Assembly (NCBI GenBank): GCA_035275265.1
Contig: DATENC010000011.1
Span: 124,001 to 188,000 of the forward strand
DNA length: 64,000 nucleotides
Reading direction: 5' to 3'
Source: JACQAP01 sp035275265
Lineage (GTDB): Bacteria; Pseudomonadota; Gammaproteobacteria; Burkholderiales; JACQAP01
The translations under genes were made by a program, and so were the position numbers. Of this stretch, positions 26,920 to 36,273 are shown in pieces (within the stretch, counting starts at the first letter, position 1; each line of letters opens with the position of its first letter). The notes under the pieces are model-generated. The model made no database searches and was not told the origin of the DNA. It was given only the letters and a program-made list of their open reading frames with translations.

Positions 26920-27825
26920 TCAGCGGCGCGCCTCTCTTGGCGCGTCCCCTGCGAGGCATTGTTGGGCGTCACTTCGATCTGCGGCTTGGTCTTCGTAAAT
27001 CATGTTGTTCTTGCCGGCCTTCTTGACTCGATACATCAGTTGGTCGGCAATCTTCAGAGCCTCGTCGATGGTGGGAGGAATGCTGGAAAACACCGCGACT
27101 CCAATGCTGAAGCCAATCGGCCAGCCACCGGCGGCGCCTTCCCGCGCCAATTCTTCACGAATTGTGTCGAACAGTATCCGGGCACCTGCATGGTCGGTCT
27201 CAGGCAAAAGAATGGCGAACTCATCGCCGCCCAAGCGACTCACGATATCGGTGGTGCGAACACATCGGGTTAGTGCTTTCGCCACTGCCTTTAGGGCACG
27301 ATCCCCTTCCTGGTGGCCTGACATGTCGTTAAGCGCTTTGAAATCGTCAATATCGATATAGGCCAACGCTGCCGAGTGGCGGTAGCGTGCAGCCAGTTCG
27401 AACATGTGATCACCGAGTTCCTTGAACGCGCGCGCATTCAAGAGCCCGGTCAGACCATCCGTCCTTGCCAAGGCTTTCTCGTTACTCAGGCTGGTCTTTA
27501 ATCGATCGAAAACGTGCGATGTCAGAAAGTAGAAGCCAAGTCGGCCGGCAAAGGTCCAGGCAATAGTGAGCACGCTGCTATAACTATAACTGACGTAATC
27601 AACCAGCACCGAAACCGCTGCGCAAAGAACACAGAAGAAAAAGCCCGTCTGTTTGTGCGCGTACCATGTTACGAAGACTATGGGCAGAAGATAAAAGACT
27701 TTCAATGAAACCTCAAACCCCGTGAATCGATCCATTGTCCCGACCAAAGCCAGGAGCGCGAGACCCAAAGCAGTCGCCTGCACTGGTGATCTGCCATCCA
27801 AGAATCCTTTGAGAGCGGTGAGCAT
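26920..27825 (-). CDS. Membrane-bound diguanylate cyclase (GGDEF)
   Basis: A 301-residue protein. Four to five hydrophobic segments (about residues 15-110) form an N-terminal membrane sensor module. A GGDEF domain follows (about 125-280) with the intact active-site motif RLGGDEFAIL (about residue 201), and a product-inhibition I-site R-x-x-D (RTTD) five residues upstream. It should make cyclic di-GMP from GTP, controlling motile-to-sessile switching. No EAL domain. The last 20 residues after NNMIYEDQA are atypical and lead into the decayed region, so the C-terminus may have been altered by insertion. It is the first intact cargo gene after the integrase. Confidence 0.9.
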   Translation of the reverse strand: MLTALKGFLDGRSPVQATALGLALLALVGTMDRFTGFEVSLKVFYLLPIVFVTWYAHKQTGFFFCVLCAAVSVLVDYVSYSYSSVLTIAWTFAGRLGFYFLTSHVFDRLKTSLSNEKALARTDGLTGLLNARAFKELGDHMFELAARYRHSAALAYIDIDDFKALNDMSGHQEGDRALKAVAKALTRCVRTTDIVSRLGGDEFAILLPETDHAGARILFDTIREELAREGAAGGWPIGFSIGVAVFSSIPPTIDEALKIADQLMYRVKKAGKNNMIYEDQAADRSDAQQCLAGDAPREARR

Positions 27826-28039
27826 GCGTTGCTACGATTGGGACGCTGAAGGCCGCCCATCACCGGCTGGCGTCAGGCGGCGAAGCCGGCTGTTGCGGGT
27901 CCGGTGCATGGGCTTGCTCGGGGTCATTTTCGGTACGGTCCAGACACATCGGTAACAGTATAGTCCAGGGCATCTGGGGCCTCGTCTCCCGGAACAAGAC
28001 TACAGTTATGCACCAGATGCCGAGAGAAGGAGAGCGGGA

Positions 28040-28570
28040 GTGGCCGAGATAGCGCTGCGACACAAGTTGGCGGCAATTCTTGCAGCGGACGCTGCTGGCT
28101 ACTCTCGGTTGATGTAAGCGGACGAGCCGGCCACCATCGCTGAGCTCGATATGTGCCGCGAGTTTTTTCGTCGTGAGATCGAGATGCATCACGGACGTGT
28201 TGTCGACATGGCGGGCGACAGCGTGCTGGCTGAGTTCGAGACTGCCACCGGCGCCATCAGGTCCGCCCTCGCGATTCCGACTGAGATCGCTACCCGAAGT
28301 AACGCCTTCCGGAGGGGCGGCGCATGCTGTTCCGCGTGGACGTCAATCTCGGTGAGACGATCGAGAAGACTGACGGCACGATCTACGGCGACGGCGTCAA
28401 CATCGCCGCGCGCCTGTAAGCCTTGGCCTAGCCCGGCGCTGTGTGCGTGTCCCAGGCGGTGGCGGCGCACCCGGGTCTCACCTGGATCGAGGGAATATTC
28501 CCGATCCATTGGTGTGCGATCGGCCCCCGATTTAACCTCTCTGAAGGCGAAACGGCGTCCACCGCGTTTC
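28040..28570 (+). pseudogene. Class III adenylate/guanylate cyclase, inactivated
   Basis: From GTG 28040 (AAGGAG just upstream), the frame reads KLAAILAADAAGYSRLM, the usual start of a class III cyclase domain, and then hits TAA at codon 26. It resumes with MCREFFRREIEMHHGRVVD and AGDSVLAEF, and after a frameshift near 28310 continues as MLFRVDVNLGETIEK and DGTIYGDGVNIAARL, before another stop. These are consecutive conserved blocks of the catalytic domain, so the gene is real but broken by at least one stop and one frameshift. It would have made cyclic AMP or GMP. Only the N-terminal cyclase part remains; any C-terminal domains are gone. Confidence 0.75.
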
Positions 28571-29495
28571 ACCCCCGGACGTTCTTCGCACTGTTGCTAC
28601 GCGCCGGTTCGTTGCCAATCATCGGTGCTCCATCCGCTTTCGGCTTTCCGGAATAGAGCGTCAGATGCGGAAAGGGAATCTCGATGCCGTGTTCGTCGAA
28701 GGCGTATTTCAGCCGCCGCAGATACTCGCGCTTCACACTCCACTGTTCCAGCGGCATGACGCGGAAGCGCCCCCGGATCACTACGGCGGAATCGTCCCAG
28801 CGCTCGACGCCGGCCAGTTCGAACTTGTCCAGGATACGCTGCGAGAAATCGCTATCGGCTTGCAGCCGATCGGCAACTTCCCGCATGATTTCCATGACCT
28901 GGTCGAGGTCCTCCTTGTACGCCACGCCGATGTCTACCACTGCCTGGGCGAAGCCCCGGCTCATATTGACGACCGTGCTGATGGTTCCGTTGGGCACGAA
29001 ATGCACATTGCCCTCGTAATCCCGCAACTGTACGAAACGCAGGGTCACTTCCTCGACCAGGCCGGCATGGTCGCCGATCTTTATCACGTCACCCTGGCGG
29101 ATCTGGTTCTCGAGCAACAAGAAGAAGCCGGTGAAATAGTCCTTCACCAGGCTCTGCGCACCAAAGCCGATGGCGAGTCCGGCCACACCGGCGGCACCGA
29201 GGATTGGTGCGACAGATACGCCAATTTCCGACAGGACAAGCATCACGGCTATCAAACCTACGACCACCGACGCCGCGTAGCGGAACACGCGCCCGAGCGT
29301 TTCGGCACGCTTGATGGTTTCGCGGTCGTCCATCCGGCTGATGATGCGCATGCGAAACGCGCGTATCGCGCGATTCAGCAGCATGGCCCCAATCCAGGCA
29401 ATTGCGAGAATGACCAGGATTCGGAAACCGGAGGTCGCAATGTTACCGATACCGTGCCACCATCGATCCACCGAGTGCAGCCAGCCTTCTCCCAT
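28569..29495 (-). CDS. mscS: MscS-type mechanosensitive channel
   Basis: A 308-residue protein from ATG 29495 (GGGAG 7 bases upstream). Three membrane helices (about residues 17-40, 65-85, 95-125); the last carries the Gly/Ala-rich pore helix GAAGVAGLAIGFGAQS, the hallmark of MscS. Then comes the cytoplasmic beta domain with GDVIKIGDHAGLVEEV and VPNGTIS, ending in a C-terminal alpha/beta domain. It releases solutes on hypo-osmotic shock. It is 53 bases downstream of the GH15 gene on the same strand, and divergent from otsA beyond it, so the neighbourhood suggests osmotic adaptation. Confidence 0.93.
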   Translation of the reverse strand: MGEGWLHSVDRWWHGIGNIATSGFRILVILAIAWIGAMLLNRAIRAFRMRIISRMDDRETIKRAETLGRVFRYAASVVVGLIAVMLVLSEIGVSVAPILGAAGVAGLAIGFGAQSLVKDYFTGFFLLLENQIRQGDVIKIGDHAGLVEEVTLRFVQLRDYEGNVHFVPNGTISTVVNMSRGFAQAVVDIGVAYKEDLDQVMEIMREVADRLQADSDFSQRILDKFELAGVERWDDSAVVIRGRFRVMPLEQWSVKREYLRRLKYAFDEHGIEIPFPHLTLYSGKPKADGAPMIGNEPARSNSAKNVRG

Positions 29496-29548
29496 GATCA
29501 ATCTCCCATCGTATTCAGGCACCGGCCGCGTTTGTCGCCACCGGATTC

Positions 29549-31372
29549 CTATACAACGGAATCCCATGGCAGGGACAAACGCACGGCGCCATTGATGATC
29601 CCAACCATCGAGTAGGTCTGCGGGAAGTTTCCCCACAACTCCCCGGTCGCAGGGTCAATGTCTTCCGAAAGAAGACCGACATGGTTGCGCCTCGCTAACA
29701 GTGTTTCGAAAATATCGCGCGCCTGTTCGGTGCGGCCGATTCGCGACAGCGCATCGATGCGCCAGAACGAGCAGACGGTAAATGCCGTCTGCGGATATCC
29801 GAAATCGTCCGGAGCCTCGTAGCGCCGCATGTACGGGCCTTCGCACAGCACGGACTCGAGGGCATCGACGGTGCTGATGAAGCGCGGCTCCCGCGGGTCG
29901 ATGAAACCGACTTCAGCCATCAACAGCACGCTGGCATCAAGGTCTTTGCCGCCGAAGCTTTCCACGAACGCCTTGCGATCGTCATTCCATGCCATGGCCA
30001 GGATCTTGTCACGGATAATGCCGGCACGCCCGCTCCAGTGCTGGGCGCGCGACACCAGGCCGAGCGATGCCGCGATCTTGCCGAGCCGGTCGCACGCGGC
30101 CCAGCACATCAGCGACGAGGAAGTGTGAACACGGGACCGAGTGCGCAGTTCCCACATGCCGGCATCGGGCTGGTCGTGCAACTGCCACGCGCGCTCGCCG
30201 GTCATTTCGAGCGCCACAAAATCATTCTCGTCGGCACGGCGGAACAAGCGGTGGTCGTGAAAAGCCTGCGCCGCGCCGAGAACGATGTTGCCGTAGACAT
30301 CGTGCTGGAAATGCTCGAACGCCTGGTTGCCGACGCGCACCGGACCCATGCCGCGGTAGCCATCGAGATTGGCAACAATGCGCTCCCGCAGGTCACGCTC
30401 CAGCCCGATGCCGTAAAGCGGCTGCACATGTCCTCCGGCCGACCCGCGCACGACGTCGTGCAGCCAGCGCAGATAGTCCTCCATGGTGCCGACCTCCGAC
30501 AGGCTGTTGAGGGCGCGCACCACGAAGAAGGCATCGCGCAGCCAGCAATAGCGGTAGTCCCAGTTGCGTTCGCTGCTTGGCGCCTCGGGGATGCTGGTCG
30601 TCATCGCGGCGACTATCGCACCGGTTTCCTCGAACTGGCAGAGCTTTAGCGTGATTGCCGCCCGGATCGTCGCTTCCTGCCATTCGAGCGGCAACGCCAG
30701 GCGGCGCGTCCAGCTTCTCCAGTACAGCGCCGTGTGTTCCTCGAACAGGCGGACAGTCTCTTCGACACCGCCGGACAGCGACTCGTCAGGTCCCAGCAGC
30801 AGGCTCACCGGAGCATGCAGCGAGAACCAGGTTTCATCCAGAAGATAGGTGATTGGCGCGTTTGTGGTCAGACGCAGCGTCGTCCGCGGCACCGAAAAAC
30901 GCACATGGTTGCTGCCGCGGGTCATGGTGGGGACTGCGGAGCCCCAATCGCCGCGCGGCCGTACCATGAAGCGCACGCGAGGATGTCCCTCGAGTGGACG
31001 CACGCGCCGCACCAGCTGTGCCGGTCGAAACACGCGGTCGGCCGTAGAGTAACGCGGTGCGAAATCCGTGATCTCGATCCCCTGCCCGCTTGAATCGAAC
31101 ATGCGCGTACGCACGATCGCCGTGCCGGCGTCGTAGTACTGCTCCGAGCGAATCATGCCTTCCAGTTCTATCGAAAACGCACCGTCGGGGCTCAGTCCGG
31201 CGCCGGAACTGAGGAGCGCGTGGAACACGGGGTCGCCGTCGAATCGCGGCATGCAGCACCAAACAATCGAGCCACGTCGGTCCACTAACGCGCTAATGGC
31301 GCAGTTGCCGATGACGGCCAAATCCAGCGACATGCGGCTGCTTCCAATGTGACCAAATGTATCTATTGTCAT
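29549..31372 (-). CDS. Glycoside hydrolase family 15 protein (glucoamylase/trehalase-like)
   Basis: A 607-residue enzyme with an N-terminal beta-sandwich (about 1-230; IGNCAISALVDRRGSIVWCC near the start, read in two parts IGNCAISALVD and RRGSIVWCC) and an (alpha/alpha)6 barrel. The barrel has SERNWDYRYCWLRDAFF (about residue 270), a typical GH15 active-site block, and LLSEDIDPATGELWGNFPQ near the end, which carries the second catalytic Glu. GH15 enzymes of this two-domain type hydrolyse alpha-glucosides, and some are trehalases. Placement next to trehalose genes makes a trehalose or glucan role plausible. Divergent from the otsA fusion. Confidence 0.9.
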   Translation of the reverse strand: MTIDTFGHIGSSRMSLDLAVIGNCAISALVDRRGSIVWCCMPRFDGDPVFHALLSSGAGLSPDGAFSIELEGMIRSEQYYDAGTAIVRTRMFDSSGQGIEITDFAPRYSTADRVFRPAQLVRRVRPLEGHPRVRFMVRPRGDWGSAVPTMTRGSNHVRFSVPRTTLRLTTNAPITYLLDETWFSLHAPVSLLLGPDESLSGGVEETVRLFEEHTALYWRSWTRRLALPLEWQEATIRAAITLKLCQFEETGAIVAAMTTSIPEAPSSERNWDYRYCWLRDAFFVVRALNSLSEVGTMEDYLRWLHDVVRGSAGGHVQPLYGIGLERDLRERIVANLDGYRGMGPVRVGNQAFEHFQHDVYGNIVLGAAQAFHDHRLFRRADENDFVALEMTGERAWQLHDQPDAGMWELRTRSRVHTSSSLMCWAACDRLGKIAASLGLVSRAQHWSGRAGIIRDKILAMAWNDDRKAFVESFGGKDLDASVLLMAEVGFIDPREPRFISTVDALESVLCEGPYMRRYEAPDDFGYPQTAFTVCSFWRIDALSRIGRTEQARDIFETLLARRNHVGLLSEDIDPATGELWGNFPQTYSMVGIINGAVRLSLPWDSVV

Positions 31373-31553
31373 GACTGAATGTCAGGTTGAAGAAACGCGA
31401 TGGAACTCATCCGCAAGTCGCGCCCGAGCGCGAATCGATGTACAGTTTCGAATATACAGGTATTGGGTTTTCTGCTGAATCTGTCGCATCACGACGCGCA
31501 GGTATCTCACGTAGCGCGTTCTCCCGCAGGTACTGCCGGTCCGCGACCGGAAC

Positions 31554-33815
31554 ATGAAGCGGCGTATTCTAGTTTATCCAGAAATGAAAACACTTCGACT
31601 GCAGAGCCGCTTCCTGGTGCCCCTGGTTCTGACGCTGGTTGCGGCAGCGTATATCGCGCTGCCATTGATGGACCGGCTGACGTTGAGGTGGTTCTCGCGC
31701 GATCTCGACATGCGCGGGGTATTGGTGACCAACGCACTATCAGACTCGATCGCCGACGCCCTCCCGGACGATGGGAAAAAGCGGTTGCAGACCATGTTCA
31801 ATCGCGCAGCCCAAGACGAGCGTCTGTTCGCCATTGCCTTGTGCTCCACCGATGGCCGGGTCGTACGGAGGACAACCGCGTTTCCGGCCGTGCTTGGGTG
31901 CGAGGAAGCTCGCAAGTTGTCCCGGCAGCAGAAATCGCAGATGCGCATCGAAGGAGGCCTGATACACGTCGGCATGTACCCGGTGATGACCCAGACCGGC
32001 GCCATTGCCGATCTTGTCATCCTGCACGACTTGAGCTTCATCGAGCGCCGCAGTCAGGACACCCGGCGCTATCTGATCGTGTTCATGGCTATACTGGGTG
32101 CTGTCATCGCGCTTATTACGGTGGTGGTCGCGCAATTGAGTTGGCGCGGCTGGGTATCAGGAGTGCAGGCGATCCTGCGCGGCGAAGGCCTGGTGCGGCC
32201 GCTGGTTTCACTACCGGAGCTCGCACCGCTCGCGGCCGACCTGCGCGCCCGTCTTCGCGATCTCGAGGACGAATATCGGCGGTCCATGGGTCCCGCAATC
32301 GAATGGAATCCGGACCGGCTGCGATGGCTGCTGCAGACGCAACTGCGCGGAGACCAGGTCATCGTCGTGTCCAACCGCGAACCATACATCCACGAGCAAA
32401 GTCCGGAAGGCATCTTCGTCCGGCGCCCGGCCAGCGGACTGGTCACAGCGGTCGAGCCGGTCATGCGCGCCTGCTCCGGCACCTGGATCGCGCATGGCAG
32501 CGGCAGCGCCGACAGGGAAGTCGTCGACAGCCACGACTGCGTGCCCGCTCCGCCCGGCAAGCACGAATACACGCTGCGGCGCATCTGGCTCAGTGAAAAG
32601 GAAGAATTGGGCTACTACTATGGATTCGCCAACGAGGGCTTGTGGCCGCTCTGCCACGTCGCCCACGTCCGGCCCGTATTCCGGGAGAGCGACTGGCAGC
32701 AATACCGCGCGGTGAACCAGCGCTTCGCCGATGCCGTTGTTGCTGAGGCGCGCGGCGAGGATCCCGTCGTCCTGGTGCAGGACTACCACTTTGCCCTGCT
32801 GCCCGCGCTGGTCCGCGAAAAACTGCCGAAGGCCACCATCATTTCGTTCTGGCACATCCCCTGGCCGAATCCGGAATCCTTTGGCATCTGCCCCTGGCAG
32901 CGCGAGATCCTGCGGGGCATGCTCGGCAGCACGATCATCGGATTCCATACGCGTTTCCACCGCAAGAACTTCATCGAAACCGTGGATCGATTTCTCGAGG
33001 CGCGCATCGAGCACGAGCATTCGACCATCTCGCTAAACGAAGTGGACACCTTGATCGAGAGCTACCCGATCTCCATCGAGTGGCCGTCTGCAGAGAAAGC
33101 CGCGTCCTGGCCCTCGGTCGAGCAGTGTCGCAGCAACGTGTTCGCCCGCTTCGGCCTGCCGGCGGAGGGCCTGCTGGCCCTCGGCGTGGACCGATTCGAC
33201 TACACCAAGGGCATCCTGGAACGCCTGCACGCGGTCGAGCGTCTTCTGGAGAAATATCCGGAATTGATCGGCCGCTTCACCTTCGTGCAAATCGCGGCGC
33301 CTACCCGGACCTCATTGGAAGAGTACTACGCTTTCCAGACACGTATCCATCGGACCACCGAACGCATCAACACCCGCTTCGGCAAGCCGGACTACGTCCC
33401 GGTACACCTGCGGGCAGAGCACCACGAAGCCGAGGCGATCGCCGAACTGTATCGTGCGGCGGACGTCTGCCTCGTAACCAGCCTGCACGACGGCATGAAC
33501 CTAGTCTGCAAGGAATTCGTTGCCGCGCGCAACGACGAGCGCGGCGTGCTGATACTCAGCCGCTTCGCAGGCGCGGCGCGCGAACTTGCGGAAGCCCTTA
33601 TCGTGAATCCGTATCACGTCGAAGAAACCGCCGATGCCATTTACCGTGCCATCCACATGCCCGATGCCGAACAACGCGAGCGCATGGCCAGCCTGCGCAT
33701 GACGGTTCGCGAGTTCAATGTATTCAGGTGGGCGGGGCGCATGCTTGCGGACGCTGCGCGACTGCGAATGCGCGAGCGCATTGAGGCCCGGGTCCAGTTG
33801 CACCATGGCAAATAG
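31554..33815 (+). CDS. otsA: Trehalose-6-phosphate synthase fused to an N-terminal membrane sensor-like domain
   Basis: A 753-residue protein. Residues about 22-42 and 183-207 are membrane helices enclosing an extracytoplasmic region of about 140 residues, followed by a HAMP-like helical linker (about 210-265). From about 283 a complete GT20 synthase follows: VIVVSNREPY, then FWHIPWPNPE, LGVDRFDYTKGI (UDP-glucose and phosphate-binding Arg and Lys) and SLHDGMNLVCKEFVA. It should join UDP-glucose and glucose-6-phosphate. Normal OtsA is about 470 residues and soluble, so the extra 270 residues imply membrane placement and possibly direct sensing of osmotic or envelope state. ATG 31584 is an alternative start. 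It overlaps otsB by 11 bases. Confidence 0.9.
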   Translation: MKRRILVYPEMKTLRLQSRFLVPLVLTLVAAAYIALPLMDRLTLRWFSRDLDMRGVLVTNALSDSIADALPDDGKKRLQTMFNRAAQDERLFAIALCSTDGRVVRRTTAFPAVLGCEEARKLSRQQKSQMRIEGGLIHVGMYPVMTQTGAIADLVILHDLSFIERRSQDTRRYLIVFMAILGAVIALITVVVAQLSWRGWVSGVQAILRGEGLVRPLVSLPELAPLAADLRARLRDLEDEYRRSMGPAIEWNPDRLRWLLQTQLRGDQVIVVSNREPYIHEQSPEGIFVRRPASGLVTAVEPVMRACSGTWIAHGSGSADREVVDSHDCVPAPPGKHEYTLRRIWLSEKEELGYYYGFANEGLWPLCHVAHVRPVFRESDWQQYRAVNQRFADAVVAEARGEDPVVLVQDYHFALLPALVREKLPKATIISFWHIPWPNPESFGICPWQREILRGMLGSTIIGFHTRFHRKNFIETVDRFLEARIEHEHSTISLNEVDTLIESYPISIEWPSAEKAASWPSVEQCRSNVFARFGLPAEGLLALGVDRFDYTKGILERLHAVERLLEKYPELIGRFTFVQIAAPTRTSLEEYYAFQTRIHRTTERINTRFGKPDYVPVHLRAEHHEAEAIAELYRAADVCLVTSLHDGMNLVCKEFVAARNDERGVLILSRFAGAARELAEALIVNPYHVEETADAIYRAIHMPDAEQRERMASLRMTVREFNVFRWAGRMLADAARLRMRERIEARVQLHHGK

Positions 33816-34575
33816 CATGCGCCATCTGTTTTCGGCGCATGGAGAACGCGCGCTGGAGAAAGTCATGCGGTTGCACCCGCTGCTGGCCTTCGACTTTGAC
33901 GGAACTCTGGCGCCGATCGTAACCAGACCCAACGATGCGCGAATTTCCGTGGCCGTTTCTCGCGGGCTCGCGCGGTTGTCGGAGTTCCTGCCGGTTGCGA
34001 TTGTGACCGGCCGCGCCGTCGCCGATGTGGCACCGCGACTGGGATTCGAGCCGCGGTACATCATCGGCAATCATGGCGGCGAAGATCCCTCCGGCGCGCT
34101 ACGGCGCGGTAGCGTCGCGGCACTCGAGGCCCTGCGAAAAAAACTCGTTGCAAGGATCGAAATCCTGCGCGCCGCAGGCGTCGAAGTGGAAGACAAACAA
34201 TACTCCATCGCCCTGCACTTCCGCCTCGCGCGGAATCGCGCGGTGGCCAGTGCCTGCATCGAACGGGAACTGGGCGACCTCGACCCTCTGCTGAAGCTCT
34301 TCGGCGGCAAACTTGTGGTCAATATATCGCCGGCAGATGCGCCGGACAAGGGTGAAGCCGTCACGTCGCTGCTAAGACAGTGCGGATCAAAAGCGGCAGT
34401 CTTTGTCGGCGACGACGTCACCGACGAAGCCGTCTTCGCGCGGGCCGGGCACGACTGGCTCACGGTCCGCATCGGCCGCGACGAACGGGCCTCGCTGGCG
34501 CGCTACTTCCTGGACAGTCCCTCGGAAATGGCGACGCTGCTGCAGAAGATGCTCGCGCTGCTGAAGTCGCCCTGA
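33805..34575 (+). CDS. otsB: Trehalose-6-phosphate phosphatase
   Basis: A 256-residue HAD-superfamily phosphatase that dephosphorylates trehalose-6-phosphate to trehalose. The nucleophile motif is AFDFDGTLAPI (about residue 29), motif II is VAIVTGRAVADV, and motif IV is VFVGDDVTDEAVF (about 200), all as in OtsB. ATG 33805 lies inside the end of otsA (11-base overlap), so the two steps of trehalose synthesis are translationally coupled. Trehalose is a compatible solute protecting from osmotic and desiccation stress. Confidence 0.95.
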   Translation: MANSMRHLFSAHGERALEKVMRLHPLLAFDFDGTLAPIVTRPNDARISVAVSRGLARLSEFLPVAIVTGRAVADVAPRLGFEPRYIIGNHGGEDPSGALRRGSVAALEALRKKLVARIEILRAAGVEVEDKQYSIALHFRLARNRAVASACIERELGDLDPLLKLFGGKLVVNISPADAPDKGEAVTSLLRQCGSKAAVFVGDDVTDEAVFARAGHDWLTVRIGRDERASLARYFLDSPSEMATLLQKMLALLKSP

Positions 34576-34615
34576 TGTCGCAGGCGCCAGTGGCTCCGAA
34601 GGAGCCTCCACCACC

Positions 34616-34957
34616 CTAATTTACTGTACTCGGTGGTTGTCGCCCAGATCCGCCGGCGACGTTCTTGTCCACGATCGCCGCCAAGATCAAAATGACCGCC
34701 TCCCTGGCGTATCCGTAGAGCAGCAACAAGATGCCCACCAGGGCGACAGCCAGGCGGTAGGGGCGGAAATCGAAGTCCTGAAGGACCACGCGATCGAGAA
34801 AAATCAGGAGGTTATTCAGGGCCAGGAGGACGAAGCACAGACCGGTCCACAGCAATAGTCGCACACCGCTGCCTGCGTAGCCCCTGAACAGGAACACCAC
34901 GCAGGCGAAGCTGGTAAGCACGGCAAGCGAAAGAAGAATGAAATTGATCGTACCCAT
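34616..34957 (-). CDS. DUF5985-like small membrane protein, apparent fusion of two paralogs
   Basis: About 113 residues with three membrane helices. Residues 1-87 match the 88-residue paralog at 36005-36271 almost throughout (shared MGTINFIL, FLFRGYA and RPYRLA blocks). The C-terminal 27 residues (ILILAAIVDKNV and GSGR-PPS) match instead the end of the neighbouring paralog at 35715-36008. In the other copy these are two overlapping genes, so this one arose by duplication plus an internal deletion that fused them. The family assignment to DUF5985 is from memory. Function unknown. Confidence 0.7.
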   Translation of the reverse strand: MGTINFILLSLAVLTSFACVVFLFRGYAGSGVRLLLWTGLCFVLLALNNLLIFLDRVVLQDFDFRPYRLAVALVGILLLLYGYAREAVILILAAIVDKNVAGGSGRQPPSTVN

Positions 34958-34983
34958 GGCTAATCTTCTCTCAGCCACCTTAA

Positions 34984-35547
34984 TCAGTCAACGTACTCAA
35001 AAACCTTGACTACCCTTTCCACACCCGCGGTTGTAGCCGTGATATGAGCCGCCTCCTCCGCTTCAGCACGGGTCACCAGCCCCATCAGGTAGACGCTGCC
35101 GTTGTCGGCCACCACCTTGACGTAGCTCCCGTCGACATTCTTACTTTGCACCAGGCGGCCCTTGACGCGAGTGCTTAGCAATGCATCATTGCTCCGCGAC
35201 ATAAACGAAGGGGTGCCGGACACGCCCAACTCATTCTGGATGTTTCGGACGTTGGGCACTTCGAGCACCACGGATGCGACCTCGGCCGTGATTGCTTCGC
35301 TAGGCACGGTTCCGGTCAGCAGGACGAAACGATTGAAGCTTGTCACGGCCACGCGCGCCTGATCGCCGAAACGGTGCTGGATCCTATTTCCGGCCTGGAT
35401 CTCGATCGCTTGGTCGTCGAGTATCGTGCCGTCCGAGCGGCGGTCCTCAGTCAAAATGATGCCCGTTCCAGCCGCAGCCCCAATCACAAGCGGCACGCAG
35501 CCTTGCAAGTTAGCCATTGCCGCTACTAGCAGGAGGGCAAATTTCAT
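34984..35547 (-). CDS. Two-BON-domain lipoprotein (DolP/YraP-like)
   Basis: About 187 residues from ATG 35547, which gives a clean lipoprotein signal ending LQGC; the longer frame adds 20 residues without features. Two BON domains follow: residues about 47-115 (NRFVLLTGTVPSEA, VPNVRNIQNEL) and 125-187 (GSVYLMGLVTRAEAE, TTAGVERVVKVF). This is the layout of DolP (YraP), an outer-membrane lipoprotein that binds anionic lipids and maintains envelope integrity under stress. Here it is flanked by the duplicated small membrane proteins, unlike its usual chromosomal place, so it is probably an extra, island-borne copy. Confidence 0.88.
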   Translation of the reverse strand: MKFALLLVAAMANLQGCVPLVIGAAAGTGIILTEDRRSDGTILDDQAIEIQAGNRIQHRFGDQARVAVTSFNRFVLLTGTVPSEAITAEVASVVLEVPNVRNIQNELGVSGTPSFMSRSNDALLSTRVKGRLVQSKNVDGSYVKVVADNGSVYLMGLVTRAEAEEAAHITATTAGVERVVKVFEYVD

Positions 35548-35714
35548 TCTGTCTGTCCGGCATGCCACAAGGACCGTTGTCCCCCATTCGTTAACCGCCA
35601 AGAACATGAGTCTTTCTACGCAACTTTCGGCCCACGCTTCACTGCAACCTACACCGCAGAAACCGCAGTTCTCCGAATCCCGTGCTGATCAGCGCAACTC
35701 CGAACGAGCTTCCA

Positions 35715-36008
35715 TCACCCTGGTTTAGTGCTACTCGGTGGTCGTCGCCCAGATCCGCTGGGGACGTTCTTGTCCACGATTGCGGCCAGGATCAATATGA
35801 AAGCGAGCACGCGGAGCAGGTACGCGTACGCGACGCGCTCGTCCGCCGCACCGAGCCACTGCGCCAGTACTTGATTCAACGCGAGGAGGAAGAACGCGCC
35901 CGCGAACGCCAGGAAGAAGCGGTCCGATGTCTTGCGCCAGAAGCGGAGGAGAAAGGCGCACCCCACGAGGAAGCCCATAGCCACCGCGCCGGAGACGAAT
36001 TCGATCAT
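35715..36008 (-). CDS. DUF5985-like small membrane protein B
   Basis: A 97-residue protein with three hydrophobic helices (about 5-22, 30-50 and 63-82) and a Gly/Ser/Pro tail ending in PPSSTKPG. It starts inside the stop of the upstream paralog (4-base ATGA overlap at 36005-36008), so the two are coupled and may form a complex. Its tail is shared with the fused copy at 34616. I relate it to DUF5985 proteins, which occur as tandem small membrane genes. Function unknown. Confidence 0.7.
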   Translation of the reverse strand: MIEFVSGAVAMGFLVGCAFLLRFWRKTSDRFFLAFAGAFFLLALNQVLAQWLGAADERVAYAYLLRVLAFILILAAIVDKNVPSGSGRRPPSSTKPG

Positions 36009-36271
36009 TCCGTCTCCCAGATGAATCCGTAGAGCAGCAACAGGATTGCGACCAGGGCGGCAGCCAGGCGGTAGGGGCGGAGATCGATGTTCGGAAAGAC
36101 CACGAGATCGAGAAAAAGCAGGAGGTTATTCACGGTCAGGAAGACGAAGCACAGACCGCTCCATAGCAATAGCCGAACGCCGCTCGCTGCGTAGCCCCTG
36201 AACAGGAACACCATGCAGGCGAGACTGGTAAGCACGGCAAGCGAAACAAGGATGAAATTGATTGTACCCAT
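36005..36271 (-). CDS. DUF5985-like small membrane protein A
   Basis: An 88-residue protein with three membrane helices (about 3-22, 31-53, 64-83) and the FLFRGYA and RPYRLAAALV blocks shared with the fused copy. It begins 2 bases after the winged-helix-like gene ends and overlaps gene B by 4 bases, making a tight three-gene unit (36657 to 35715). Function unknown. Confidence 0.72.
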   Translation of the reverse strand: MGTINFILVSLAVLTSLACMVFLFRGYAASGVRLLLWSGLCFVFLTVNNLLLFLDLVVFPNIDLRPYRLAAALVAILLLLYGFIWETE

Positions 36272-36273
36272 GG

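Noticed and set aside
26640..26960. Group II intron or conserved RNA upstream of the transposase remnant
   Set aside because: No intron-encoded protein, no recognisable domain V, and no clear boundaries; I could not support it.
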